A DNA stretch of 64,000 nucleotides from Gammaproteobacteria bacterium. GTDB lineage: Bacteria > Pseudomonadota > Gammaproteobacteria > Pseudomonadales > Pseudohongiellaceae. Below, piece after piece: positions 55,547-63,460 of this stretch. The translations under genes were made by a program, and so were the position numbers. The notes under the pieces are model-generated. The model ran no database searches. It worked only from the letters and a program-made list of their open reading frames with translations, and was not told where the DNA came from. Position 1 is the first letter of the stretch, and each line of letters starts with the position of its first letter. The DNA is taken from positions 1-64,000 of the forward strand of contig JAGYKB010000005.1 of the NCBI GenBank assembly GCA_018401885.1, read 5' to 3'.

Positions 55547-55911
55547 ACCAGCCTCCGATTGCTAGATTGTTGATCTTGTCATCTCGCCGCAGGCCTAAAG
55601 GTTGAAAAGTTTACAGTGATGACTTAACAACTTACTACGACTTGCTTTAAAAGCCAGATGAACTCCTTGATAAAACATAGACCGAGGTGTGAGCTGCGGC
55701 GCAGTATCACATGGTTTAGGCCAAAGTTGGGACGGCTTACTCAGGCGAAGTGTTACGTATTGTAACCCTATCCAGTAGCAATGCAACGCTTTAAAGCATG
55801 CAGAAGTAGGGGAATGTGGCTCGGCAAAACATCTTTTGCATGCTAATTTCACTCGAGAAGTTTCACAGCGGCTAGGCCTGCTCAAAATAAACGCAAAACG
55901 GGGTTTGGAAA
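55547..55911. other. Divergent intergenic region
   Basis: These 365 bases separate the RND adaptor gene from the SDR gene and carry both promoters. A 114-codon minus-strand frame at 55595-55939 overlaps the SDR start and looks accidental. I find no palindrome or RNA gene. Confidence 0.35.
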
Positions 55912-56703
55912 ATGAAAGATCTAAGGGGAAAAGTAGCAATTATTACAGGCTCTAGCAGTGGTGTTGGGGCTGCGACTGCCCGTTTGTTTGCCAGCCTCGG
56001 CTGCCATGTTGTGATTAATTACAACGCCAATTCTGCGGGGGCTGCGCAGGTAGTGAAAGACTGCGAAGCTCTTGGTGCCGAAACAGTATGCTTTGGCGGC
56101 AGCGTGGCTCATGACAGCGACTGTGAGGCGATGGTGAAAGCGGCGATCGATAAATGGGGGCGCGTCGATATTCTAGTTAACAACGCGGGCACTACTAAAT
56201 TTGTAGACCACAACAATCTTGATGGTCTTAATGCTGAAGATTTTCAGCGTATCTACGGCGTGAATGTCGTTGGCTGCTACCAGATGACACGCGCCGTTCG
56301 CGCCGCCATGGAAGCTAATGACGAAGGAGGAGCGATAGTAAATATTGCGTCGACAGCAGCGGTAACGGGCATTGGCAGTAGTATTGCCTACGCGGCGTCA
56401 AAGGGAGCGATGGTAACGATGACACTCTCGCTCGCTCGTGTGCTGGGTCCCAAAATACGTATGAACGCAGTATGCCCTGGATTTATAGAAGGCGATTGGC
56501 TGCGCGAAGGATTGGGCGACAAACAGTATGAAGCCGTGAGGGACGCAAACAGACGGGACGCGCCTTTGGGCGTTACTGCTTGCCCTGACACCGTTGCCGA
56601 GGCGATATTACACTTCGTGACGGGCCCACAGGTAGTTACCGGTGAAACATTGATAGTCGATGGCGGGCGTCATCTCATGTCTACGCCACTGGGTCGGCGT
56701 TAG
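55912..56703 (+). CDS. Short-chain dehydrogenase/reductase (FabG-like)
   Basis: This 263-aa classical SDR has NAD(P)-binding VAIITGSSSGVGAATARLFA, the VDILVNNAGTTKF strand, catalytic Ser in VNIASTAAVTGIGSSIAYAAS with the Tyr-Lys pair (YAASKGAM), and GETLIVDGGRHL at the C-terminus. The Asn in VVINYNANS after the second strand favours NADP. Substrate is unknown. It ends 34 bases from the converging regA-like gene. Confidence 0.92.
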   Translation: MKDLRGKVAIITGSSSGVGAATARLFASLGCHVVINYNANSAGAAQVVKDCEALGAETVCFGGSVAHDSDCEAMVKAAIDKWGRVDILVNNAGTTKFVDHNNLDGLNAEDFQRIYGVNVVGCYQMTRAVRAAMEANDEGGAIVNIASTAAVTGIGSSIAYAASKGAMVTMTLSLARVLGPKIRMNAVCPGFIEGDWLREGLGDKQYEAVRDANRRDAPLGVTACPDTVAEAILHFVTGPQVVTGETLIVDGGRHLMSTPLGRR

Positions 56704-56737
56704 ACAAGTAGATTGACTTGATATCACGCGCCGCGCG

Positions 56738-57286
56738 TTAACTGGCAACAGGGCGCTTCTGCAATTTTCGCTGAAGCGTGCGTCGATGCATTTTGAGTTG
56801 CCGCGCGGTCTCCGAGACATTTCCGTCGTTTTCGGCTAATACTTTTTGAATGTGTTCCCATTCGAGCCGTCTAACCGACATGGGTTCGAGAGTTGATTCC
56901 GCCTTTTCCACTTGCGAAGGCTTCGCCTCATGGCCTTTTGCGAGCAGGGCATTGAGGATGTCGCCGGTATCCGCAGGTTTGGCGAGGTAATCATCGGCAC
57001 CCAATTTAATCGCCTCGACCGCCGTTGCGATGCTGGCGTAGCCCGTCAGCATTAAAATACGCATCTCGGGATTGACCTCACGCAGGGGCTGGATTAGCGA
57101 CAGCGAGGTATGCCCACCTAGATTAAGATCGAGAATCGCGTAGTCGAATTTACCCTCAGCCATCGCTTGGGCTGCAGCATCTGAACTTAGTGTGTGGTTA
57201 ACGGCATAGCCACGCTGATCGAGGGCTCTTGCGATCGCTCTTGCAAACACCTCATCATCTTCCACGAGTAAGAGAGTAGGCTTCAT
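56738..57286 (-). CDS. regA: RegA/PrrA/ActR-type response regulator
   Basis: This 182-aa response regulator pairs with the kinase just upstream. The receiver has acidic pocket Asp10-Asp11, phosphoacceptor Asp53 in AILDLNLGG, Thr in MLTGYAS and Lys in LAKPAD. A short linker leads to a Fis-type helix-turn-helix at the C-terminus (LEWEHIQKVLAENDGNVSET, RQLKMHRRTLQRKLQKR), which is the RegA family layout. RegA-type regulators control photosynthesis, respiration, hydrogen and carbon genes according to redox state. Start and kinase stop are two bases apart. The family is clear; the regulon is unknown. Confidence 0.9.
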   Translation of the reverse strand: MKPTLLLVEDDEVFARAIARALDQRGYAVNHTLSSDAAAQAMAEGKFDYAILDLNLGGHTSLSLIQPLREVNPEMRILMLTGYASIATAVEAIKLGADDYLAKPADTGDILNALLAKGHEAKPSQVEKAESTLEPMSVRRLEWEHIQKVLAENDGNVSETARQLKMHRRTLQRKLQKRPVAS

Positions 57287-57288
57287 AA

Positions 57289-58662
57289 TTATGACCTTAA
57301 GCTCAATGAGTCAGCTAACGAACGGCGCTCTATCGGCAGGAGGATACGCGTAAGTGCGCCACCGCTGACATTTCTCATTTCGATTGTGCCGCCCAGTCGC
57401 TGAATCGAGGCGTTGGCAAGGTAGATTCCTAGCCCCATGCCATGGTTTCTAACGGAGATGAAAGGTTCGCCGAGATTCTCCATTACTTCGTCCGGAATTC
57501 CGGGACCATCGTCAGTGATTATTAGTTCGATCATTTCTGACTCGCGCTGGATTGATGAGTTCGTGCCGATTATTTTCGCGCTCACACAAACCTCGCTGCG
57601 AGCCGCTTTGATGCCATTTTCAATAATATTGATAACGGCGTGCTTTATACTGGGATCTGAAGAGAGTTCTTTTTTATCAGTTTGTTGTATTTCAAACCTG
57701 ATGTTTGATGTCGGATGAATATTGGTTAAATACTCGCGAATATCGTCGACGAAGTCTGAGATCAAACTGTTGCGTGGGACGCCCCCATCCTCTTTGTGAT
57801 AATACCGCGTAAGCTGAGTGAGCGAGTTGCGACAGCGGGTAACCTGCTGTCGTAAAATACCGATATCCTCTTTCACTTCTGGAGCTGCCAGATTTTCCAT
57901 CGCGATTTCGTCGAGTTCGCCGAGCAGAACAGCCATAGTCGAAAGTGGCGTGCCTAAGGCGTGGGCAGTGCCCGCTGCAAGTGTGCCTATGGCGATCAGT
58001 TGCTCACTGCGCAGGGCCTCCTCTCGAGCGTGGGCGAGGTTGATCTCGCGTACTCTAATCCCCTCGGCCATACGCGTGACAAATGCGGTGATGAGCGCGG
58101 CGCTGACTACAAAAATTACCCACATTCCCACCAAATGAAGTTGGAAGGTCATCTCTTGCCCTTCCGCGCCCATCGTCATTTGTTGACCTGAGCTGAGATC
58201 TAGCAAGAGGAAAAATGTGTAGATCGCGATGCTACCCGCAGCAAAACTCAGGACCATAAAGCGGGGGAGGATAGTGGCGCTTACTGCAAGCAGCACTAGC
58301 AAGTAGGAGATAAGCGGGTTACTGATACCCCCCGTTTGGCTTAATAGCAAAATGAGCAGGATGACGTCTGCAAGTAAGTGGCCTAGCAGTTCGAGCGCAA
58401 TCACGGGACCTGAGGAGCGGAGTCTCCAAAATCCGATGAATAGACTTACGATGACACCAAGCACTAGTCCCAGCATAACGCCCAGTGGCACTTCGATGCT
58501 GCTGAAAGGAAGCAAAATTGCGAGACCTAGCAGGCCAATGATTGTGACGAAGGCGCGCAGCTGCAGCAGACGCTGAAGCGCGACGCGATTCGGCGAGGCG
58601 CTTTCCTCAAGCGGGGCCATGAGCGCGCTAAGACTAGACTGCGGCTTGTGTATCGCTACCAT
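57289..58662 (-). CDS. regB: RegB/PrrB/ActS-type redox sensor kinase
   Basis: This 457-aa membrane histidine kinase has six hydrophobic segments in residues 35-200. Between them lies GGISNPL (111-117), the counterpart of the quinone-binding GGxxNPF loop of RegB. The cytosolic part has the phosphorylation site His234 in LAAGTAHALGTPLSTMAVL, and Cys277 in RQQVTRCRNSLTQL, corresponding by context to the redox-sensitive Cys of RegB. The HATPase end shows INIIENGIKAA (N box), DDGPGIPDE and HGMGLGIYLA. Quinone pool and thiol redox would set activity. It is cotranscribed with regA; the promoter lies at 58663-58834. Confidence 0.88.
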   Translation of the reverse strand: MVAIHKPQSSLSALMAPLEESASPNRVALQRLLQLRAFVTIIGLLGLAILLPFSSIEVPLGVMLGLVLGVIVSLFIGFWRLRSSGPVIALELLGHLLADVILLILLLSQTGGISNPLISYLLVLLAVSATILPRFMVLSFAAGSIAIYTFFLLLDLSSGQQMTMGAEGQEMTFQLHLVGMWVIFVVSAALITAFVTRMAEGIRVREINLAHAREEALRSEQLIAIGTLAAGTAHALGTPLSTMAVLLGELDEIAMENLAAPEVKEDIGILRQQVTRCRNSLTQLTRYYHKEDGGVPRNSLISDFVDDIREYLTNIHPTSNIRFEIQQTDKKELSSDPSIKHAVINIIENGIKAARSEVCVSAKIIGTNSSIQRESEMIELIITDDGPGIPDEVMENLGEPFISVRNHGMGLGIYLANASIQRLGGTIEMRNVSGGALTRILLPIERRSLADSLSLRS

Positions 58663-58715
58663 AATACTGATCCTTCGCTAGGGGCTTGGGTAATCGGACT
58701 CGGTTTTTCATATTC

Positions 58716-58727
58716 TAACTTAAGTTA
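58716..58727. promoter_or_regulatory. Perfect 12-bp palindrome between divergent genes
   Basis: TAACTTAAGTTA is a perfect palindrome in the 172-base gap between the regB-like kinase gene (minus) and the fusion gene (plus). It is placed where an operator would affect either promoter. There is no known match; it could be chance in an AT-rich spot. Confidence 0.35.
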
Positions 58728-58834
58728 AGCTGAGGGTTTAGCGGCTTCGATCCTAGGCAATTCTGTCTTCGCACGCTATATTCACTTTCAAATCCTTACC
58801 GCGCACCAAAGCAGCCGCAGAAATCGATAACCCT

Positions 58835-60688
58835 ATGACCGAAGACCACTCTCAGGCCTCAGTTAGCCGCCATTTTTTTCTTCGTCGTGGTCCCTCTAGC
58901 TACTACTCGGCGCATAACCAGGCGCTCGATGAGGCTAAACGTAAAGTGATTGACGCGCTATTAGGAGGAGCTGAACGCGCTGTAAACAAATATCACTACG
59001 GACTATTTACTGACGACACGCAGTCACTTGGCGACGCGCAGGTGGCGTTGAGCAGCAGACTGATTGCACTTGTGTCCGAACATATTGCTCGAGCCTGCGA
59101 GTCGGCAGGGGAAATCGAGTATCGCCTCGGTGTTCAAGGCACCAGCCTCGCAACCCTTAGCGCGGCATCTTTTCCAGTGGAGTTGCCGCCCCTTGCCGAG
59201 GCGGAAAATCAGCCCTTGATCGAAATCATCTTCGTCGAAATTTTAAGCGAGTCGTCAACACATAGTGAGAACCTCAGCGACAGTTTCGACTGCCTGTTAG
59301 TCGAGGGCAGTTACCGCAGCATCGATCAATTGGGATTTCTCTCGCGTGCGCGTCGGCTTTTGAAACCCGGAGGGGGGTTGGTTTTTTTCGCTGAATTTTT
59401 GCTTGATGATAGTGCCGTCGAACATTCTCCATTGCCGAATTGGAGCTCATTGCTGCAGCTCGCCGAGAGGCTTAACTTCTCCGTCATGGCTGAAGATCAT
59501 ACTCCCAACGCATTGCGCTCTATTGATGAATTGGTACAACTTGCGAGAGAGACGCCGCAGCGTGATATCCAGAATTTCGATGGTGTGCTCGCAGAATTTG
59601 AAACTGCAGCTAAGCAACTGTCCTCCGGGAAACGCGCATTTAAGCTCGTCTCTCTAACTAAAGGACAGATGTCAGCTGAGCTCGATAGCGAATACGCCGC
59701 TGCAGAATACGGCGATCGATCGAGCTTTGAGCCGGCAGCGATCGCAACGCTTTTCGAGAGCAGCTTTGGGCATGCATTCGACGCTGAGCTATGGCATTGG
59801 AAATATGACCTTGGGGCAGGGCGCTGCGTTGTCGCGCGGGCTAGCGCCGACGGTGATATCGTCGCTCATTACGGGGGTGCGCCTCGTGATATAAGCTACT
59901 TTGGCAGAGAGGCGCTAGCCATTCAGCCCTGTGATGTGATGGTTATGCCAGAGAAGCGCACCCGATACGGCCGCGGCAGTCTGTTCTTTAAAGTTGCCGC
60001 TACCTTTCTCGAGCGTGAAATAGGAAATACTGTAGACCATCTTCTGGGATTTGGATTTCCTAACAAGAAGACAATGCGGCTTGCTATCCGGCTCGGTCTC
60101 TATGAGAAAACCGATGATTTCGTCGAAGTCAGGCTGCCAGTGTCGCAGGCAACATCAGCGACTCTAGACTCAGAGTGGACGCTCGCTCGTTTCGATGCTG
60201 ATGATGCATCGCAGCGCGGCGACGTGGACATGTTATGGGAGACGATGCGAGCAGATTTTCGAGACGGAATCATCGGCGTTCGCGATTGGGACTACGTGAG
60301 TTATCGCTATCTGCAGCACCCACATAGCGCCCGCTATGTGTTTCATTGGCTACGCGATTCGACAAACAAGGCAATGGCGCTGATCGTGATTAAGCGTGGT
60401 GAAGACGCCTGGCTTGTAATGGATATCATTGCGCCACTAGTGGCAATTCCACCTGCACTCGCTGTGCTTAAAGTGTTTCTGTCCTCGGATCAAAAAGCTG
60501 CGACTCAACGCCCTTGTGAGATTGCGCTCTGGCTCACCAAGGGCTGGGTAGAAAAGCTTAATATTCCAAATGCGGACGTTCGTGATTTGGGCATAGAAAT
60601 TCCTTGTAATAGTTGGAACCCTGGTCCGCCTTCAGAGTTGCTTTACGGCAAATGGTGGCTGACTGCGGGGGATATGGATTTTCAGTAG
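58835..60688 (+). CDS. Methyltransferase-like/GNAT fusion protein
   Basis: This 617-aa cytosolic protein appears to be a fusion. Residues 20-280 look like a class I methyltransferase: KYHYGLFTDD near 60, then FDCLLVEGSYRSIDQLGFLS and RARRLLKPGGGLVFFAEFLL, the late beta-strand pattern of that fold. The Gly-rich SAM-binding motif I is not visible where it should be, so catalysis is doubtful. Residues 300-600 resemble GNAT acyltransferases: SSFGHAFDAELWHWKYDLGA, IVAHYGGAPRDISYFGREAL, VMPEKRTRYGRGSLFFKVAA and LLGFGFPNKKTMRLAIRLGL. The acyl-CoA ligase gene follows 73 bases later, possibly supplying the acyl donor. Confidence 0.65.
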   Translation: MTEDHSQASVSRHFFLRRGPSSYYSAHNQALDEAKRKVIDALLGGAERAVNKYHYGLFTDDTQSLGDAQVALSSRLIALVSEHIARACESAGEIEYRLGVQGTSLATLSAASFPVELPPLAEAENQPLIEIIFVEILSESSTHSENLSDSFDCLLVEGSYRSIDQLGFLSRARRLLKPGGGLVFFAEFLLDDSAVEHSPLPNWSSLLQLAERLNFSVMAEDHTPNALRSIDELVQLARETPQRDIQNFDGVLAEFETAAKQLSSGKRAFKLVSLTKGQMSAELDSEYAAAEYGDRSSFEPAAIATLFESSFGHAFDAELWHWKYDLGAGRCVVARASADGDIVAHYGGAPRDISYFGREALAIQPCDVMVMPEKRTRYGRGSLFFKVAATFLEREIGNTVDHLLGFGFPNKKTMRLAIRLGLYEKTDDFVEVRLPVSQATSATLDSEWTLARFDADDASQRGDVDMLWETMRADFRDGIIGVRDWDYVSYRYLQHPHSARYVFHWLRDSTNKAMALIVIKRGEDAWLVMDIIAPLVAIPPALAVLKVFLSSDQKAATQRPCEIALWLTKGWVEKLNIPNADVRDLGIEIPCNSWNPGPPSELLYGKWWLTAGDMDFQ

Positions 60689-60760
60689 CGACTAAACAGC
60701 GCCAAGTAACTTATAGTTTTCGAAGTAAGAAACGGCCGCAGAGACGGCGAGGAGAACGGG

Positions 60761-62398
60761 ATGAACAAATATAATCAAGGCCTTGACAAAAACGCAGCGA
60801 ATTTCGCACCGTTAACCCCACTTAATTTTATCGAGCGCGCCGCGAGTGTTTACCCAAATCAGGCCTCCATCATACATGGAGATACTCACTATACCTGGTC
60901 ACAAACTTATTCGCGTGCCTGCCTGCTTGCCTCTGCGCTAGATGGTATGGGCATAGGCGAGGGCGACACTGTTGCTTTTATGGGTGCCAATACGCCGGAG
61001 ACTTTCGAGGCGCATTTTGGTGTGCCGATGATTGGTGCTGTGCTCAATGCGCTCAACGTGCGGCTCGATGCGAAAGCGATTGCTTTCATTCTGGAACATG
61101 CCGAGGTTCGCGTGCTTTTTACGGACCGCGAATACAGTGAAACGATCAAGGCAGCGCTTGCGTTACTGACCGATAAGCCGCGTGTAATTGATATCGATGA
61201 CCCGTATTTTGAAGGAGGGGAACTACTAGGCGAGACGGATTACGAAGCGTTGCTTAGCACGGGTGATCCTGACTACCGATGCTTCCAAGTAAAAGATGAA
61301 TGGCAAGCTATCTCGCTCAATTATACCTCGGGCACAACGGGCGACCCGAAGGGGGTTGTTTTTCATCATCGAGGCGCCTACTTAAATGCTCTCTCGAATG
61401 CGATGTGCTGGAACATGACCGCGCAGCCGGTTTATTTGTGGACCCTGCCTATGTTTCATTGCAACGGCTGGTGTTTCCCTTGGACGCTCGCGGCAGTGGC
61501 GGGCACCAGTGTGTGTCTGCGTCATGTGCGCGCAGATGCCATATTCGATTTGATTAAGTGCCACGGCGTAACTCATTTCTGCGGTGCCCCGGTTGTTCTC
61601 AACACGCTATTAAACGCCGATTCCAAACTGCACGACGGCGTACCTTCTGGCATCAATGCGATGACGGCGGGGGCAGCACCTCCGGCAGCGGTGATCGCTG
61701 GGATGGAGAAACTTGGGTTTAATGTCACGCACGTCTATGGCCTCACAGAGACTTATGGCCCCTGTGTTGTCAGTGCGCCGCAGTCAAATTGGGCTGACAT
61801 GGAGATCGATGCGCGCGCCGAACTCATGGCACGTCAGGGCGTGCGTGCGCCGCTGCAAGACGAGTTAATGGTTGCCGATCCTGAAACACTCGTCCCCGTC
61901 CCGAAGGACGGGATGACTATGGGTGAAATATTTATGCGCGGAAATCTGGTCATGAAAGGCTATCTTAAGAACCCTAAAACAACCGAGGCATCGTTTGCCG
62001 GTGGGTGGTTTCACTCGGGTGATTTAGCCGTTTGGCACGAGGATGGCTATGTGCAAATCAAGGACCGATCGAAAGACATTATTATCTCAGGCGGTGAGAA
62101 TATTTCCTCCCTCGAAGTTGAGTCGGTTCTGTTTCGCCATCCAAAAATACTCGAGGCTGCAGTGGTGGCGGCAAGTGATGAGAAGTGGGGTGAGGTACCC
62201 TGTGCCTTTGTCGCTCTCAAAGACGGTCAAGAAATGACAGCCCAAGAACTCGTTGCCTATTGTCGCGAGGAGCTCGCGGCATTCAAAATTCCGAAAAAGG
62301 TCGACTTTGGCCCTATCGAGAAAACGTCGACGGGCAAGGTGCAAAAATACCTCCTGCGCGAGCGCGCTGAGAGCATACCTCTAGTTCCGAAGGCCTAG
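60761..62398 (+). CDS. Acyl-CoA synthetase, DmdB-like
   Basis: This 545-aa ANL-superfamily ligase joins CoA to a carboxylic acid through an acyl-adenylate. It starts at ATG 60761 behind GAGGAG. Motifs: SLNYTSGTTGDPKGVVFHHR, then TLPMFHCNGWCFPWTLAAVA and VTHFCGAPVVLNTLL, the pattern of the DmdB/medium-chain ligase group, VYGLTETYGP, WFHSGDLAVWHEDGYVQIKD, DIIISGGENISSLEVE, and the C-terminal catalytic Lys in KTSTGKVQKYLLRE. DmdB acts on methylmercaptopropionate in marine DMSP breakdown, but close relatives prefer fatty or aromatic acids, so substrate is open. Its stop shares the CTAG with the converging gene's stop. Confidence 0.94.
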   Translation: MNKYNQGLDKNAANFAPLTPLNFIERAASVYPNQASIIHGDTHYTWSQTYSRACLLASALDGMGIGEGDTVAFMGANTPETFEAHFGVPMIGAVLNALNVRLDAKAIAFILEHAEVRVLFTDREYSETIKAALALLTDKPRVIDIDDPYFEGGELLGETDYEALLSTGDPDYRCFQVKDEWQAISLNYTSGTTGDPKGVVFHHRGAYLNALSNAMCWNMTAQPVYLWTLPMFHCNGWCFPWTLAAVAGTSVCLRHVRADAIFDLIKCHGVTHFCGAPVVLNTLLNADSKLHDGVPSGINAMTAGAAPPAAVIAGMEKLGFNVTHVYGLTETYGPCVVSAPQSNWADMEIDARAELMARQGVRAPLQDELMVADPETLVPVPKDGMTMGEIFMRGNLVMKGYLKNPKTTEASFAGGWFHSGDLAVWHEDGYVQIKDRSKDIIISGGENISSLEVESVLFRHPKILEAAVVAASDEKWGEVPCAFVALKDGQEMTAQELVAYCREELAAFKIPKKVDFGPIEKTSTGKVQKYLLRERAESIPLVPKA

Positions 62399-63075
62399 TC
62401 TCGATAGTGGTGCTTTATGTCTCCAACTTTGGCGCCCTCGTCAATCTTGAGCGTCACCTTATGATAGAGCCGGATGTCGCCTTTGACTTCGGCGTCACTG
62501 TCGATAATTAACTCTGGTGGCTTATTGTTCCAGTTTAACCAGCGTGTCCAGGAGCGGAGACGGCCCTCGAAAATCACGTCGCCCTCAATCACGCTGCCCT
62601 TGGCAATGAGGACATCGCCATTGGTTGTGATAACACTGTCGCCGACGTGAGTATTGTTGAGAGAAATTTTCCCGTTAACTGTTTCTACACTGCCACCAAT
62701 CTTGCTGCCGCTGCCAATGCGAATGCCCCCATTGATTGTTTCGAGTGAACGTCGGACAGTGACGTTCTCCTCCACTCGAATGCCGCCGTTGACGGTTTCT
62801 GCGCTGTCGATAGCTGCGCCATCCTCTATTTCTATGCCACCGTTAACGGTCTCGACAGCCGTCGCCTGAGCGTTTCGTCCGATGTCTATGCCGCCATTCA
62901 CTGACGAGACTTCGCCGACCTGTTCGTTTGCCGCGACTCGGATGCCTCCGTTCACCTTGTCGATATCTCGAAACTCCTCGGCATGGCTGTTGTTAGCGAA
63001 TAAATAACTTGAGAGCAGCAGCGCGAGCAGCGACGCGGCGGCGAGTCTTATATTGTGATTACTCTGAAATGGCAT
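62395..63075 (-). CDS. Exported repeat protein with NGGI beta-solenoid motif
   Basis: This 226-aa protein has a signal peptide (LAAASLLALLLSSYLFANNSHA). The mature part is a run of roughly 19-residue repeats, each with V/I-NGGI followed by a short variable segment: DKVNGGIRVAANEQVG, SSVNGGIDIGRNAQAT, ETVNGGIEIEDGAAID, ETVNGGIRVEENVTVR, ETINGGIRIGSGSKIG, then the degenerate ETVNGKISLNNTHVG and ITTNGDVLIAKGSVI. This is the regular pattern of a left- or right-handed beta-solenoid, as in bactofilins and DUF4097-like proteins. A WTRWLNWNNKPPELII segment then interrupts the array. Exported and surface or periplasmic, function unknown. Confidence 0.85.
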   Translation of the reverse strand: MPFQSNHNIRLAAASLLALLLSSYLFANNSHAEEFRDIDKVNGGIRVAANEQVGEVSSVNGGIDIGRNAQATAVETVNGGIEIEDGAAIDSAETVNGGIRVEENVTVRRSLETINGGIRIGSGSKIGGSVETVNGKISLNNTHVGDSVITTNGDVLIAKGSVIEGDVIFEGRLRSWTRWLNWNNKPPELIIDSDAEVKGDIRLYHKVTLKIDEGAKVGDIKHHYRD

Positions 63076-63460
63076 TGGGTTTTCTCCTTCGTGGAGTTTT
63101 AATCTAGTGACCGGCTACGGTCCAATTGATAACATCGCTCTTGTTAAGTCTTAAAGCAAGTACTTTGCCAAGAAATAAAAATCTTTTTATTTCAATGAGA
63201 TGTGTATTGTGTCGTTTGCCAAAAGGGCCCATGGAGGCGAAATTCGCCAAAAATTATTCGTTTCAACATCGCCGCAGACTCGGGCCGTTGGTGGATCTCT
63301 CAAAGGGGCGACACTGCTTTACAGGCTGTGGGCTATGGGCTAACGTCTACTCGGATTATTTGCCTGCATCGTACTATTTAGACGACCAGCTTCGGAAAAA
63401 GTTACTCATTCTTAGAAAAAGCCTGCCATTATTTTGTATGGAAACCATAAGGAAGCCGCG
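63076..63460. other. Divergent intergenic region
   Basis: These 385 bases separate the solenoid-protein gene from the MBL-fold gene and hold both promoters. A perfect AT-rich inverted repeat lies inside (listed separately). A plus-strand frame with a TTG start at 63126 runs to 63464 but has no binding site or recognisable protein character. Confidence 0.4.
63172..63193. repeat. AT-rich perfect inverted repeat, 10-bp arms
   Basis: GAAATAAAAA (63172-63181) and TTTTTATTTC (63184-63193) form a perfect inverted repeat around a two-base centre. It sits between divergent genes, so it could be an operator. Its tight spacing makes a simple hairpin less likely than a dimeric protein site. Confidence 0.55.

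Noticed and set aside
55595-55939. 114-codon minus-strand frame between the RND adaptor and SDR genes
   Set aside because: It runs into the SDR start on the other strand and has Cys-rich, non-protein-like composition.
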